From Edolisoma coerulescens (taxonomy: Eukaryota > Chordata > Aves > Passeriformes > Campephagidae): a stretch of DNA of 64,000 bases. The stretch is taken from positions 1,084,887 through 1,148,886 of the forward strand of contig VWZW01004863.1 of the NCBI GenBank assembly GCA_013397115.1, given 5' to 3'. The position numbers and the translations under genes were made by a program. This document shows positions 1 to 14,639 of the stretch, piece after piece (positions within the stretch are counted from its first letter, which is position 1; every line of letters starts with the position of its first letter). The notes under the pieces were generated by a model. It saw only the letters and a list, made by a program, of their open reading frames with translations, made no database searches and was not told the DNA's origin.

Positions 1-3000
1 CTTTTGGTGTGCCCCAACCAAACCATCTTTAGTTATTAGCAAAAAGACAGGCATGTAGGAGAGCAAGAACAGGCTGTAGGCAGTCCCTTGATGAGTTGCA
101 GCTGTTTGGAGCCAGGTGCTTCTACTAAAGACCAGAGAGCAGCTGCTGAGAGAGGTAGAGGATAAAAGAGAAGAAAAGAACACAGAGAAGGACTGCTTCC
201 ACAGTGGAAGACTGCCACAACAGAAGAGGACTGCTGCCATGGGAAGGGACTATGACCAGAGAAGAAAAGGACTACTAAAAAAGGACAGGCAAGCAGGACT
301 AAAGCAGCTTTAGGAGATAGCGGGCCTCAATTGTATTTTTTGTGTTGTTAAGCAACAAGGGGGTTAGTTTGTGTTTTTGTTTTTTTTTTTTAAGAAGTAA
401 TTTCTAAGATCATCTTGTATTCACTAAGCTGTTTCCACCTTTAGAGAGACCTGGTCTAAGGGAAGCCCTAGGCGGGTCCTCTTCAGTGTTTCTTCTAGTT
501 TAGGCAGGACATTTTCACAGCAGAGATCCAGACTGACTCTTACAATTATGCAAGGCAAGGTTTATTTTGTGAATTTTACTGTGAGCCACTGAGGACACCA
601 GTTCATGTTGGTGCATTAAACACAATGCAGCTCAGACAGGTAGGAAGCTCTGAGGCAAGGTATAAATATCCATGGTGTTTGTCCTTTTTTAATCTACTGA
701 TTTACCTGATGTCTAGTATAATGTTTCAATAGATTAATTTTAAAAAAAATGAGAAAATTCTCAGCAGACACTGTCTTTAATTTCTGATAAATAATTTCAG
801 AACCTCAAATGATGGGTGCTTCATCACTTGCAGCCTCTAAGAAAAGATGTGTTATAATTTCTAGAAGCTGTAGATAAATTGTTTGTTGCTGTGAATTGAA
901 AATACCTCAATTTCAGAAGCTACCAAGTCTGTGATACAATATGCACTAAGTTTTACTGAGGTGATCATGTTGATTCATTTAAGACATAAACTCTAAGAAT
1001 ATATGAAATTGTGAGAAGATGAAAATATCATGTATATCTTGCAGTAGAATGAAAATTTAAAGTCTGCAACTAAAAAAAAAAATGTGATTCCAATTACAAG
1101 GGTGTCTGTAATACATCAGGTTGTAATAGATCATGATGCCATGAAGCACCCAGTTTGGTATATTTGAGTTCCTATAGATTCTGTTGGACAGTTAACAATT
1201 AAATGGGAGCATACATGCAATAGCTCAGTAATTTTATGTGATAAAAATTAATTTCCTAAATTATAGTTCAATGTGTTTAAATAAAACTTTTGAAAGTATC
1301 ATAAATTGCTCACTAGTCTGCCATAAGAAGGATATGTGAATTAGCTCTGAAAAGAACTGCATCTTGTGTTCTGGATGTGCTAAAATCTTAGTGGAATGAA
1401 TTTCTTTGATGTGCTTCATACTACCTTTGTGCTGTATACTTAGCTGTCCTACAAAGGCAGTGAAAGGAGACTCATCTCATTTCAGATATTTACAGTGCAA
1501 AATGTACAGTCTGTTAACTGTAAAGGCAATCTAGTCTACTTGGCAGTCAAATTAACCCTACTCATAGCATGAGCATTGTTCCAAGTGCCTGTCTAGTGCT
1601 CACTGAGAGATCTTTCTTCATTCAGCTCCTGTAAGAGTGCATCTAAAGCAAGAATTAGGAGTAAGATCTATCTACTTTCACTTACTGACCCATCAAGTAA
1701 AATTCTCTGTCAAACAACTTTTCTAGCACATTCTGGTGATGACAGTATTACTCATATAAGCACCAATTACCTTCTGAAGCTGTAATACCAATCTTCCATT
1801 CAAGAACTTAGCATGTATCCCTATGGAAAAAAATTAAATCTCTTAGACCCATCTGTTTTATCTTTAAATACTCATGCTAATATAAAAAATGTGATTTTCA
1901 ACTGTCATTCTATTACTGGGTTTTGGTTGTTTTTCTTCCATAGATAAAAAGTTAAGAGGTAGTTATCCATACATCTGAAGATTCTAAAATTTCTCAAACA
2001 TTTCCTTCTTTACCACCACTAAAAGAGGAAATCTTCTAAATATGCAAATGTGGTATTGATTTTAAATATGTTTTCCTTAATTCTGTTCATGCAAAGGAAG
2101 TACTCCATTACTCTGTAATTGAACAAGCAAATGAAGAGTCATTGTTGTACATTTATCTACATATTTGGCTCCTCAGATTCAAAGCTAAGCCAGGTATCTC
2201 GAGATCAATTTGTCCTAAACAAAATATGCAGTCAGGCTTGGGCTTTGCCATGAGAAGCCTTTGTAAACAATTCAGTGTGAGCTAGAAAGATCTAAAGGAA
2301 TTAGACCTTGAATATATAAAGAAATGTAAAAAATTATTTGATGAAAGATTTGCTTTTCAGGAGTACCTACTCTAGGAACAAAAACAACAATCATGATCAT
2401 AAAAATGGAGTGAAGAGTTGGCAAATATGATATCATTGCTCTTAAGAACAAAAATTATAACGGTCAATATAATCTTATCTTACAGCAGTTATTATCATAG
2501 TCATCACTAAACTTTTTCTTCTCCCTTACTTTCTCCTTTACCGGTGGTGTAACAGACTCCACATAGACTGTTCAGTTCAATTAAAATCTTCAATTTAATT
2601 TTTATCTTGTAAATAATTATTCATCTGCAAATAGTTACATTTTCAATTTATTGTGCATGTAAATAATATCAAAAGGTAAAAAGCTTGATGTTGGTAACTT
2701 GGAAGAAGGGGGCTTTCTTTCCAAATTTCAAAGTTAGTTAGGCTGAGCGATATGATTTTCAGGCATAATAAGATATTTAGACACATTTATTAGAAAGAGC
2801 AAAGTTGTATTTACAAAACCAAAGGCCACTTGTCAGTTCAGACAAAAACCTGTCTCTATTTCTTTTCATGTCAGGAATACAATACAGTTATTTATTGCAT
2901 TCTGCCTGATTTATTTTCTACATCTCTGTAAAAAATTGGTGAGTTGATGTCCTATTAATACGTGAGTTTCTACTGTAATTTAAGCTATTCCAGGTATTTG

Positions 3001-6000
3001 AGCTAAACTATTTAACTGTTTCCATTTTAGAGAGACCTAGGAATTTTCTTTAATCACATGGAATAAGGTAACTTCAGTGATATTTACATTCTCATTTTGG
3101 GGTTTGATTCTGTTTCTACTTCCTCTTTGTAGAAGAAAACCATCTGACTCTTCCACCTTACCTCTAACCTGACCCTTTGCAGCAGCTATGGAGTGTATCT
3201 CCAGAGGAAATGGCATCACCCAGGGCTGCTTTCTCCTCTGACATCAGGATTTAGTGAACTTGCATCTGAGCTACGGCCTGTACTGCTGATATTTCTGCCA
3301 TTAATAAAGCTGCCCTGCCACTGAAGGCTTTCTGAAATTCAGAAGCCCTGCTTCGTGCTTCAGCTCAGCACAGGTCTTGATAGCATTTAAGTGTTATTAT
3401 AGCTGTTTTAAGGGAATTGCACAGCACTGATACATTCAGACTTCTGTGCACTTTCCTGTCTCATTTGTGCACTTTTGATAACAGAGTGTAAGCCTCATCT
3501 CAAAGTTTAAATTATTTTTCTCTTTTTTTTAATATGCGTGAATTAAGATGTGAACAAAAAAAGAGTAATAATTGCATGAATGGATCAACAGCCTTGTGGT
3601 TGGTGTATGTGGTATTTTTCTTGCTAGGTTTAAAGCGTCTTTAGTCTGGGCTCATACAGAACTCTTTGGATGAACCCCTGGGTTAGCAGTTCTTACTAAG
3701 ACTACAAATAGTCCAGCTGAAAAAGGGCTTTAATAAAAGCTACTGTTGTGGCTGCTTTGCTAGGAAATAAGATCAATGAATTTTACAGTGATAAGACTAA
3801 TACTCATAAAGAGATTTGACATACCAATGCCTGCTACAAGTCAAAGCTGCAAAGAGCTACAGGAGTTAAACAACTAAATCATCATTTGGTGCATAATTAG
3901 TCAAGGATGCATTGCATTTTATTCTAAAAAAAATCTTATATCACAATAATCATTATCTAGAAAGAGGGAAAGAGAGAGAGGGCAAAACTCACGGGAAAAA
4001 TATTACTAATGATACTTTATGCACCACTGCTCATTATTACAGTTATGAAGGTGATATAAAAATAGAAATATAATGGAATAGATTTTATCTCTGCTGATGG
4101 ATATGTTACTAAATTAATAATAGCGCTAAAACTAGAAATAACTTCTTTTGAAAAAAGTGGCTGTATAGCTAGGCATGTGTGTAAAATCAGTAATACTATG
4201 ATTAATGGTTATTTAATCCAATTACTTAGATATTATGATTACTTCATCAGCTAATGCTTCGTATTTCTGCATGCTTGAGTAAGGACAAACAATGCTGATC
4301 TAGCAGTGAAAGGATTTTACTGCCTAAATGCTTTTTTATATTTTTTAGATATGAGATGTGTTTGTTAAATCTCTTGCTTGATTCTAAGAAATCACTTCTG
4401 ATATGGCATTAGAAAGAGAAACGTTTTTATCTATTAAGTAGTAAAAACTGCAGTATTTACCATTAAGAATTTTGATATCTCATACTAAATTTATAGATAA
4501 GATTAATAAAAGCTAGTGAAATCATGCCATTTCTACCTGATTTGGAAAAGCCAAATTATAGAAGAAAAGAGTTTAAATGTTAATTTCAATATTTTCTCAA
4601 CATTTGTTTTTCATTTTGAACTATTGCTTCATTTATAAATTTTGCTAGAATTATAAACAAGAAAGGAAAACAATACAAAAAAAAATCTTTTTTGAGCTAA
4701 AAAGGTTTAATTATATACAAAACAAAATATTTTCAGGTTTTGACTTAATTTGGAAAATGAAAACATTTTTCACTTTTGCCTGAAAATGTTTGAATTTCAA
4801 GACCTTCAACAAATTAGATGAAAATCAATTGCAGATATACATCCACTGATATACTAATTTTTTTTCATAGCTTTCTTTTAAGGTAAAATATCGAATCATG
4901 TTTTTAGCTGAGGGTCCTTTTATCATACAATGTATCAAACTTATTGAAATGTCCCTCCCCAGCCTCATAAATTAGTAGAGGGAGGAGTGATTAAGAGAGG
5001 AACTTTAGGCGAGGAGTACGGGCAAAAAAAGCTTTTTTCCTTGATGTGAAGTTCTTCTGGTAGTTTCTGGGACAGTGCAAGGAACAGCTGAGCTTAGAAA
5101 TCACTGTTCTAGGTATCCTCAAGATAAAAAAGCAAGGATGAATCAAACCTCCATTTCATATGTATTTTTGTAACTCACATTTAGAAAACTGAAAACATTT
5201 TTGCTTTTCTACATGGATTGGATAGTTTTATAAATGAGCCATAAGATTATTACTAACAGTATTGTCAAATTCCAGAACATAACACAAATTATCTTTACCC
5301 TTAAATTGATTAAAGACAGTACTTCCATCACATTCTTCCTTTCAAATACATTGCTAAATGTTTGTAGAAAGTTTGGAATTCCCATTTATATTCAAATCTA
5401 TGAAATCCACCTAATATTTATCTTCCAGCTGCTATAAAATGAAATATATTATGTCTTCTACTTTACCTACTCATTTGATCTTTAATATGGGAGTAACATT
5501 TTAGAAAATACAATGTGTACATTTCATTTTTCAAAGTGGTTTTGTCTAATGAAGACATCAGCACATTTCATATTTTTTAGTGGCAGAAGTCATTGATGGG
5601 ATATCCATAAGACATGCAGCTGAGTAATTACATATGATACAAACATTTTAAAATATAGTTCAACTGCATTTTATTCATCCACGGGGGGGGGAAAAAAAAA
5701 ACCAACAGAACAAGACACAAAAAAGTTGTATGAAAACAGGTGCTGTTCATATTCTACTGGGTAAGCAGAGTGTTTTAACATTGGAAATTTTTGCAGGTCT
5801 ACTGCTTAATGGTGTCTAGGATTTGAAGCAATGGTTGCCATTTCAATGCCTATGAAAATTCAGAGTCAAACTAAGGAGAAACTCATATCTCAAGAGCATA
5901 GTTCAAACAGTGTGTAGGAAGGACTATTCCAGCCCCTTCCTCTTGATGAGGGACATGCATATGCCACTGACAGGTAGATTCTTCCACAAATGTGTTGATC

Positions 6001-9000
6001 TCCCTATTTTACAACAGAGAAACACAAAGCATTTTTCTCACCCTTTTACTACTCTGAGGAAAGTTTGTTACATCCAGGTGTCTTATGTAGATCTCATCTT
6101 TACTTGTTAAACAATTTAGTATGATACTGCAACAGTGAGAATATTTGCCCGAGGATCTTCAACAGCAAAAAAAATTTTAAAGGAATTTTTCCAGTATTAT
6201 TAGCATCATCTTCTCTTCAAAGTTGTAGCTCTTTGTAAAGAAAACAGTTATCATCCCTGGGTATGTGCAAGAGAATGATTTAAGGAACTATATTTTAAAA
6301 ACATGAACTACAAAACATTGCTTCATATACTGTGAATATTCCATCTGACTCAGGTATCCAGATGAAAATCTTTAAATGAATTAACTTTGAGTCTAAAATA
6401 CCCAATGGTGCCAATAGCAAATTCATACAGAAATACCTTTTAACACACTGTTCTTCTCATTATACTATTTGCTTTTTACACTTTAATAGTAACAGCAGTA
6501 ATCATTCTTACACATGTAAAGGTTTCAACTGATTATTACTTCAAATAATAAAAAAACATGCAAGAGCTTGAATATCAATCATTCACTTTTAGGAGATAAA
6601 TCAAAAACAGTTAAGTAATGGGATCTGAAAGCTGGTAATTCCAACTTGCTTTGGACTTGAGGGGTAGAGCAATCTGTCTTTTTCAACCATGCTGTTTGTT
6701 ATATCCAGAAGAAGATATAAGTTTCTGGGATTTTTTGCCTCCCTTTACCTAGAATTTGCTGCACAGACAATCACAGATAATTTGTTAAAAAATCATGAAT
6801 TTTTGAGATCTTGCAATAGGAGAATGCTTATACAACTAACTGAATACTCTCAGCTAAATTCTCAGTCACTGTCTATATGTCGAAAGAAGTTTCCTTTGCA
6901 AGGGTTCTTGAAATGGTGTCTTCAGCTGGATCGAGTGAGATTCCCCACACTGCTGTTCCACTCAGTTCTCAAGTTCTTGTAACCAGCTGATTTGTGCTCC
7001 TACATGAGCAGTCCAGCTCAGGCACAGTCTGTCCCACTGCTGTTGTTTTAAACATGCAAACACAACAGCTAACCATGGTAATTGTATACAAAATCTTGTC
7101 TTACTCGACCATTTTCTATTTATAAAGGTCTTATCTATGTAGGATTTGGTCAGTCCTGCACCAGTAACCTTCTTAGGAGTCCTCAGAAAGTCCAGTTTTT
7201 TCCATAGGATTTAAATCAACACATTGAAATATATAATTTAGTGTAGGTATTGCAGGTCCTGCCTGAGGGAATCTTCAAGTCAGTCCAGAATTCCCACCTG
7301 GAGAGCTCCTGCACCAGCTAATCCAATGATGAGTTGCAAGGGAGCCAGCATTTCAGCCTCCCCTTGGGGCAGTCCATCACTCTTCAGCCCGCTATCTGCT
7401 CTGTGCAGATGAGTAACTAATGAATTTGTGGACCACCTGGGGAGTGAATGGCCTGAGTGCAGCAGATGTGCACATAGCCACAGCCCTGATAACCAGCCAC
7501 ACCACTTTAACAACACAACCAACTTAACTTTTATGTCTCCCAAATTCCATGGTTCTTGGCACAAAGGCTACTAGAATTTTAAGTGACACTGCTAAAATAG
7601 ATATTTTTACATTTTTTTCCTTAAAATAATGAAATCAATGATCTTAAAGAGCTTTTAAAATTTCAAAGAGGATCTCCAAAATAAACTGCTTGAAAATTAC
7701 ATTAGTATTCCCAAATTCATTCCCTGTTTAGGAAAATTCTAAGTTATTTCTGGTTCATGAGTCTCTGAGTGCATTTAATGCCCACAGTATTAGTGTTTCA
7801 ACCCATTAACCATCTTTAATTTGAAAACCACCTTGGCTGATTAATTTTCTCCTTCAGGCTATCTCAGATATCAAGTTCAGTTTCAGCCTTTTCTGGTTGC
7901 ATCACTGTAGACATCTTGAATATAGGCTAATAACCACCTCAAAGTACATTTCTTTTAACTTCCTTTTTTCCTGAGCGGTGCTAATCTGCACAGCCTAGTG
8001 CATGCTCCTCCACTCAGCCCACAGGTCACACATCCCCATTATCTCAATCTCTTCTCCACTTTAAACTTCGTCATCTGTATTTATTCCTTTGGCAAACCCT
8101 TCCCATATGCTGTTTGCCTTCATTGGCAATTGTCTAAGCCATCTTTCCTTCCCTAGTTCTCAGAATCTTTCATTATCTTTATTCTAACCTTTATGCGGTA
8201 ACATGCATTATTCCTTTTTTGCTTATGCAGCACTTCTTTTTGTACAAGACTGCTTTGGTTTAGGTTTAACCTGATGTTTATTTCCCACTCCCAGATCTAT
8301 AATGTGTTTCTTCGATCTGTAAATTATTTATTGAAGATTTTTATTAAGGAGTGTATCTATACTAATTTATGTTACATTATTGTGTACATTAAACTGGTGT
8401 TTTGAGTGGCTGAATGATCATTCAGATAATGAAAGTATTCCTGATAAAAATTAGCTGATTGTCTTTGGGGACTAGCTGGCATTTGTTTGGGTAAGAGAAG
8501 CTTATTTAATTTTTGTTCATGAAGAAAAAGTACACATAAATCAAAAAAAGGGAAGGGAAGGGACCTTATGAATTCTTGCTAAATCTCCTGGGAAAATTGC
8601 CTTGAAAGTATATTAAAAGTAAGGTATAATATGAGTTGTAATAATTAATACTCAAATATTTTATTGATATTTGTTTCCTTTTATAGACAAAATGTATTTT
8701 ACCATCAGTAATAAAATTGAAATCAATATTTTGAATTGATAAGGAACTACAACAATGGTATATTTATCTTTTTAGATCCCTGACATTGCTGCTGTTTTAA
8801 TCTTGGGGTTAGATGTAGCGTAGAGGAATCTAATGTTATTTTACATAGACATTGATTTTTAAGCAATTTTTCATTATCATGAAAATATTCTGCAAGTCTA
8901 TACATTAAGATGAACAGGAAATTAATAAAGATCCTTAGTGGCTGTGATGTCATTCAAACTGATACAGTACTGAATTAATACCTTTAACCTTGACATTAAA

Positions 9001-12000
9001 TTAAATTCTGTGTAACACCTTGCATCATATTTTATTTTTTGGTATTTTTGTACTCCTAACTGGCTTCTTAACAAATTGAAACATTTCATTATATAGAAAT
9101 CCATAAAGCTAGTATTACACAATTTCGACAATTATAGCTATTTTCTCCACGACGTGTGCCCCTCACTCCTAATAATATGTACTTAAGCAAGCACCAAGCT
9201 GATACTACACCTTTGAATGAAGTATACAAACACTTGCAATAATTTCCTCTTGGTGAATGTTGTCTTTGGAGGACACTGGCTTATTTTTTTTTTTAAATTT
9301 CATTTAAAATATAACAGCTTTTATGGTCTGTTCTTGTGCTGTGTGTAAAGCAAGACAGAGACTTCTAAAGAGCTCCTTTTCAGTTCTTGGGGATTTGCAT
9401 CAGTCTTCTGGAAAATCATATCAAAAAACTGGATGCTATTCAGACAAAATTCCCATTAGAATGGTCATTGATGTTAATTCGTTTCAGTTTTGCCTTGAGT
9501 ATTCATTCATGTTTTAAGGGACGGGGTTTTTTTTTCTGAAGATCTGGTTAAAGGTGTAACATTATTCCTGATCATATTTTTCCCTGACTTCAAATTACAG
9601 AGGATTTAGGTCTTCTGGTTTGATGTGCAATTTTTTCTTGCCATATTACAAAAGCATGTAATATTTTGTAGTAGTGTATGTCTTGTCCTAGTAGGAAGGA
9701 CAGCATATTCTGATTGAAAACAAGCAAATGCACTCCCATTTCCAAAACAACCAAGTGGCTTCTGTTTTTTTCTTGATAGTTTTTCAGGACTTTTTTTTCT
9801 TTGCTGTAGAAAAATTTTGCTGCTGTTTCCATGTTTAACTTATGTATGTCTGGTTTGTTTAGGACAAGTTGTTCCTAGAAGAAATTGTACTTTATTGCCT
9901 CCAGTACTGCTCAGTATCTAGAATAATGAATGCATCTTTCACTTCACCTGGATTTGCCCTTTGCTGCAACAGCAAACCTCTTACTCTGTGAATCCCACGG
10001 AGGTAACACTGTTTTGTTACAGGTCATGGATCTTCAACCATGCTTTTAAAGGCTGGGTAAGAGCAAGCTGCTCTGTGATGATAAACTATACCTAAGAGGA
10101 GTGCTTCATGAGATTCTGCCTTAAACCTCCTCTTTCCTTTGCCTGGAGATATCCTGCTCACAAATTTTTTCTCTGACAACGACATAGAATATAAGTGGTG
10201 CTTGATGTACAGGGAGGAAAAGCAGAGCAAGTTGTGTTCCTGTATTTGTTGTACCGTGGCATCCTGGGCTTTCTGCTCCGTAAGAAGGATGTGTTACGCT
10301 GCCTCTGGACCAAGTGGGATCACCCATGTCCCTAACATATGACTGCCAGGTCCCTCCCAACACATCTGAGAGCAGGGTGAACAGAAACTGAAAAGGTCCC
10401 TTCTTCCTGATTGTTTAATTAAGTACCAGAATTAAGACATGCTGATAATAAATTATTCTACCTACTTGAATATTGATGGGTAAAAGTCACCAATCCAATA
10501 ATTGTATGCAGTGCCCTTGTGATGAGATTTGTGATACAGAAAATTAAGAATGCAAGAGTAGTGGATTCTTGTCAATAGGAGAAAAAAATGAAGGTGGAGA
10601 ACTCTATAATGAAAAGCATTTGTGGCTCTTAGAAAGGAAAAGATAGCTGATAATGGCAAGAGTGGAATAACAGTTTTTTTATTATTATTACTAGCTCAGA
10701 TAAGAGAATAAATGTACTTATTTTGTAAGTGCAACACATAGATAATGAAATCGTATTTCAGTAAATTTTACAATTATCTTGTGAGAGCTCAGCCACTTTG
10801 TGAATCATTTGGCTCAAGAGTCAACTTTCTGCAATTAGTTTAACTTTCTGAATTGACATTACAACTAGTGATGAATGACTGATGCCTTTGCTGAGAGACT
10901 TGATAGGAACTTATATAATGTTCTGCTTACTTTTTTCAGTCAGGATATTTTGAATTTGCCATTGAAGCCAAGGATGAAGATGCTCTTCCCGATAATTGTA
11001 GCTACACATATTTTTCCTTTTTTTTACCATAATATCGAAAAGCTGCATATTTTCCCATCAACTGTGACATGAAAGAAGTCTACAGTAGCTGACTCCTAGT
11101 TATTTTAGACATTTTTTTGTTTCAGGTACTGTGTGACCTGTTCCTTGCCTCATACTATGCAGTCTCATATCAATTTCAATAAGAAATTTTTATACAAAGT
11201 TTTTATTTTCTGATGGTGTTCTTAGCCAACTTCCTTTTCAGATTCAAGTCATATTTATTTCTGTGCTCACCCTTATTACAGTATCATATCTTCATGAAAA
11301 ATTTAAGATGTCTGATTATAAATAATTAAGTAATGAGGTAGCACAAGTGCCTTATTTTTTTATATTCATAAATAATACTTAGTTGTTAGAAAAAATGCTT
11401 AGCTTGTTGAGTTTTAACTGATTTCTCTCTGTTGTTTTTGGAGAATCAAGGACTTTCTTCACGGAAGTGGGAGCAAAATAGCTGTGGGGTAGGAATAGGA
11501 AACTCCGTCTTTCATTCCAAAATTGGTTGAGCATGCGGATGAGAATGTCAGACTTGCCAAATGCAAGTGTCAGCCTCATACTCTTTAATAGGGGAAAAGG
11601 ATGATACTGGAAGAAGAAGAGGATTTGTTTCCAGCTCTTCTCTGTCCATATTGCTCCTAAACAGTTTCATGTAAGATGAATAAACCATTTTTAGAGTTCT
11701 GACTAGAATGAGTAACATATCTAAAAAGTACACTAAGTGTCCTTGATTCCCATAGGCTTGATGAAAGTAATTTAGTGCTGAACTGCTTGGTTGTAAAATC
11801 TGTTTTTCCCAAGCAAATGATTAAACTAAAGAACTTAGTATCTAAAGCATTTACTATGTACAAATTGTATATATAAGAGTATTGCAAATGCTGCGGGGAA
11901 ACCTTGATTATTAATTCAAGAAGACCTTATGGATTTTTTTTTTTTTGTACTCACTGAATTCTTTCATTGTAAGAAATACTTCTCTCCTTACAAAATGTAT

Positions 12001-13379
12001 TATTATTTATGGGGTTGTATTACATAGCTATCTTATAATTTCTCCCTTTACGCTCTTCTCCACTTTTTCTAAGAAGTGTGTCAGCTTTTCTGTTTATATT
12101 TCATTTTATTTTATCTTCAAGGTGGGTATTTTTTATATTTGTATAATATTTTCATTGCTACTAGCACTGTTCTTCTTTTACCACAGTCTTTTTATTATTT
12201 AAGAACTACAGAAGTCAGGGATTATGCCTAAGAGCTGTTTCAATTTTTACTTGCCTATTCAGATAAAGATTCACTACTTTCACTGAAGTGAGTTGGTGTA
12301 TAAATACAGTATCCCCCACCACGTTGTTGACTCTAGTATAAAACAGGATTGAAAAAGAGAAACTCTATGAAATGAATAAAGGCCATTAAAACAGTCTATC
12401 ATTGCCAGTACTCCTGAGAATGCCATTTCAAAGCTACATTAGTACAGCTTCTCTTTGAGGTTTTTTTAATCCATCAGTGAGTGCATGGACTTCTTCACAG
12501 CCCTAATCTGCTCCTGATTGAGAAAGAAAAAAAATATTTATCAGGCACACTTTGGGATACATAGCAAAAACATCTGCTTAGTATGACAAGTGGGAAATTA
12601 CTGAGGGTGTCAGTAAATGATAAAATCTACTTTGCATTATTTTTTTTTAATCTCTACTGTAAGAGAGAATCACTTATAACAGTCAGTTTCAATGGACAAA
12701 AGGATTATTTGGTCAGTGGGTTTGTAGCTAAATAAGTCCATCACTGAGAAGACTGTAAGCCACCTTTACTTTTATAAGCAAAACTGCTTCACATTGTATG
12801 GAATTCTAGATAATGGGTACAACTTATTTCAGGAATGAGAATGTTTACACTAAAAAAGTCTTTCTTGAAAAATTTCACTTTATAGATGAGAAAAACTCTT
12901 GGAGATATCTAAATAATGTACTATATGTAGGTTAAATTCAAGGAGACCTATTTATACATCCCATTAAAATTTTAAGAAAATGTGCATTTTTATTAAAAAG
13001 AACAATATTCACAGGAATTTATTTTGAAGGACACCATTTTCACTCTCACAAGTTAGCAAAAAAACGTTTGGTTTTTTGCAGTGACTTTTTAACCACCAGT
13101 CAGTGGCTTGTTCCTCGGAAAACCTCAGGGACGTCTATTTTAAAAGGAACAGTTTACTTTAATCTGACGAGTAGCACTGGCTGTGCTCCATGGAAAAGTC
13201 CCTACGTATGTGTTTAACTTCAAGTTTCAGAAATACTTTAGGTAGTCTGAAAGCACAAAGCTTAAAGCATTGTGACTTCAGAAAGAATTTATAATAGAAT
13301 AGAATAATATATAGTATCCATTATATATTACATAAAATAATATATAATACATTATATCAATCATTTACTAATTATTATT
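1..13379. other. AT-rich intergenic DNA, no gene recognised
   Basis: This stretch is AT-rich and CpG-poor on reading. Its Met-initiated open frames are all below 100 codons, have no recognisable domain and lack a consistent codon pattern. A few parts are less AT-rich than their surroundings: about 60-320 (purine-rich), 3160-3400, 7260-7560 and 10020-10380. I could not assign any of them to a repeat family. A G9-A10 homopolymer junction lies at 5683-5701. I see no RNA gene, no CR1 tail and no LTR that I can support. It may contain introns or regulatory elements of a distant gene, but the sequence alone does not show this. Confidence 0.6.
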
Positions 13380-13458
13380 AATCATAGAATTATAGAATGA
13401 TTTGGATTGAAAGGGATCTTAAAATCATCTAGTTCCAAAGCCCCTGCCATGGGGAGGA
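13380..13458 (-). mobile_element. CR1 LINE 3' end, severely 5'-truncated
   Basis: Read on the minus strand, this is the terminal part of a chicken-repeat-1 (CR1) non-LTR retrotransposon: the block containing the complement of CCCTGCCATGG, then the conserved stretch ending in the ATTCTATGATT-like 3' tail at about 13381-13400. Only about 80 bases remain. That is usual for CR1, which primes reverse transcription at its 3' end and mostly inserts as short 5'-truncated copies. It carries no coding sequence. The family call is firm; the exact 5' break near 13458 is approximate because the flank is very AT-rich. Confidence 0.88.
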
Positions 13459-13700
13459 ATTATAGTAATGTACTGATATATTAAACATATTTTAATATAT
13501 CTTATGAAATAATAAAAGAATTTTCTTGATTTATACTTATTTTATGTTAATATAAAATAACTAGATAACTTGATAAAACAATTTACCATATAAAAATATA
13601 TATTAGTTTCTTTATATAACATATTACTCCATTTTTATGTACAATAGTGTACATGTTATATATGTTATACTAGATTCTTCTATATTAAATATTATGAATA
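13459..13700. repeat. Very AT-rich spacer between two CR1 fragments
   Basis: This segment is almost entirely A and T, with many TATATA, ATATTA and TTATAT words. A similar AT-rich patch, 13290-13380, lies on the other side of the minus-strand CR1 tail. There is no coherent tandem unit, so it is simple AT-rich sequence rather than a defined microsatellite. It separates a minus-strand CR1 tail from a plus-strand CR1 ORF2 remnant. Confidence 0.6.
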
Positions 13701-14630
13701 AAAGTAGTGCACAGGAGGAACTAGAAGCTTTGATCCACTCTCAGAACTATGACACCGATGACATAAGTGAAATCAGGTGGGATGAGTTCTGTAACTGGTG
13801 TGCTGTGATAGACAGTCACAGGCTCCTCAGGAGGGACAGGGGAGGCAGACCAACCAGGGAGATGGTATTGTATTTGTGGGAGGGATTGGATTGTATGGGG
13901 CTTGCAACTGGTGATGACAGCTGAGAGAGTCTGTGTAAGGATGGAGGGAAAAGAAAATAAAGTCTACCCAGTCCTTGCCCTTATGGGTGACTTTTATGTC
14001 CCAGATGTCAACTGGGAATATCATACAGCGGTCACAAGCAGGTCCAGGAAATTCCTGAAATATGTTGAAAAAAGGTTTTTTTGGTGAAGTTACTAAGAGA
14101 GCCAGCTGGAAAGTGTTTGTCCTAGATTTATTGTTTTCAAACAGAGAGGGTCTCTTGGGCTAAGATGGGTGGATACCTTGGTCACAATGATCATGAAGTA
14201 GTTGAGTTTGAAATCATGGGTGAGAGGAGTAAAACTGTCAGCAAAACTTTGACCCTAGGTATGGGCAGAGAAGACTTTGGCCTGCTAAAGGAACTAGTTA
14301 GTATGGTCCCTGGTAACCTATTTTTGAAATTATTGATGTCTATAAATGCTGGTTACCTTTTAAGAGACATCTGTTATGAGTGCAGGAGAAGGCAATCCCA
14401 AAGTGTCAGAGGTCAATGAAAAGGGGCAGAAGCCCAGCTTGGCTCAGCAAGGATCTTCTTCTTGAACTTAGGTGGAAAAGGAAACTGAATGGGCATTGGA
14501 AGGAAGGACAGGCAAGGCAGGAGGACTACAGAAATGTTGTTCACCACTGTAGAGGGAAAATTTGTATGGCTACTGCTTGGTTAGAATTCTGTTGCACTGT
14601 GAAGGGCAGAAAGGGTTGTTAAAAATATAT
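13701..14630 (+). pseudogene. CR1 LINE ORF2 remnant (endonuclease to RT linker)
   Basis: This is a broken piece of the CR1 ORF2 polyprotein, whose intact form carries an APE-type endonuclease and a reverse transcriptase. The reading continues through at least three frames. 13701-13924 gives the N-terminal endonuclease part (SEIRWDEFCNW, then RRDRGGRP). 13902-14087 gives the GDF motif segment (LMGDFYVPDVNW). 14165-14419 carries the NDHEVVEF block corresponding to the SDH motif. 14380-14622 gives the basic linker (RSPAWLSKDLL, EDYRNVVHHCRGK) that precedes the RT. Breaks are a frameshift near 13920, a missing stretch between KENK and the GDF block where family members have a YRPP-containing segment, stops after 14087, and another shift near 14400. 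The Asn usually following GDF is Tyr. Both the RT and the 3' end are absent, so this is an internal fossil. Confidence 0.9.
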
Positions 14631-14639
14631 CAACAGTGT

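Noticed and set aside
3160..3400. Possible LTR-like AATAAAGCTGCC passage
   Set aside because: An AATAAA followed by GC-richer sequence recalls an R/U5 region, but there are no TG/CA ends, target duplication or second block to support it.
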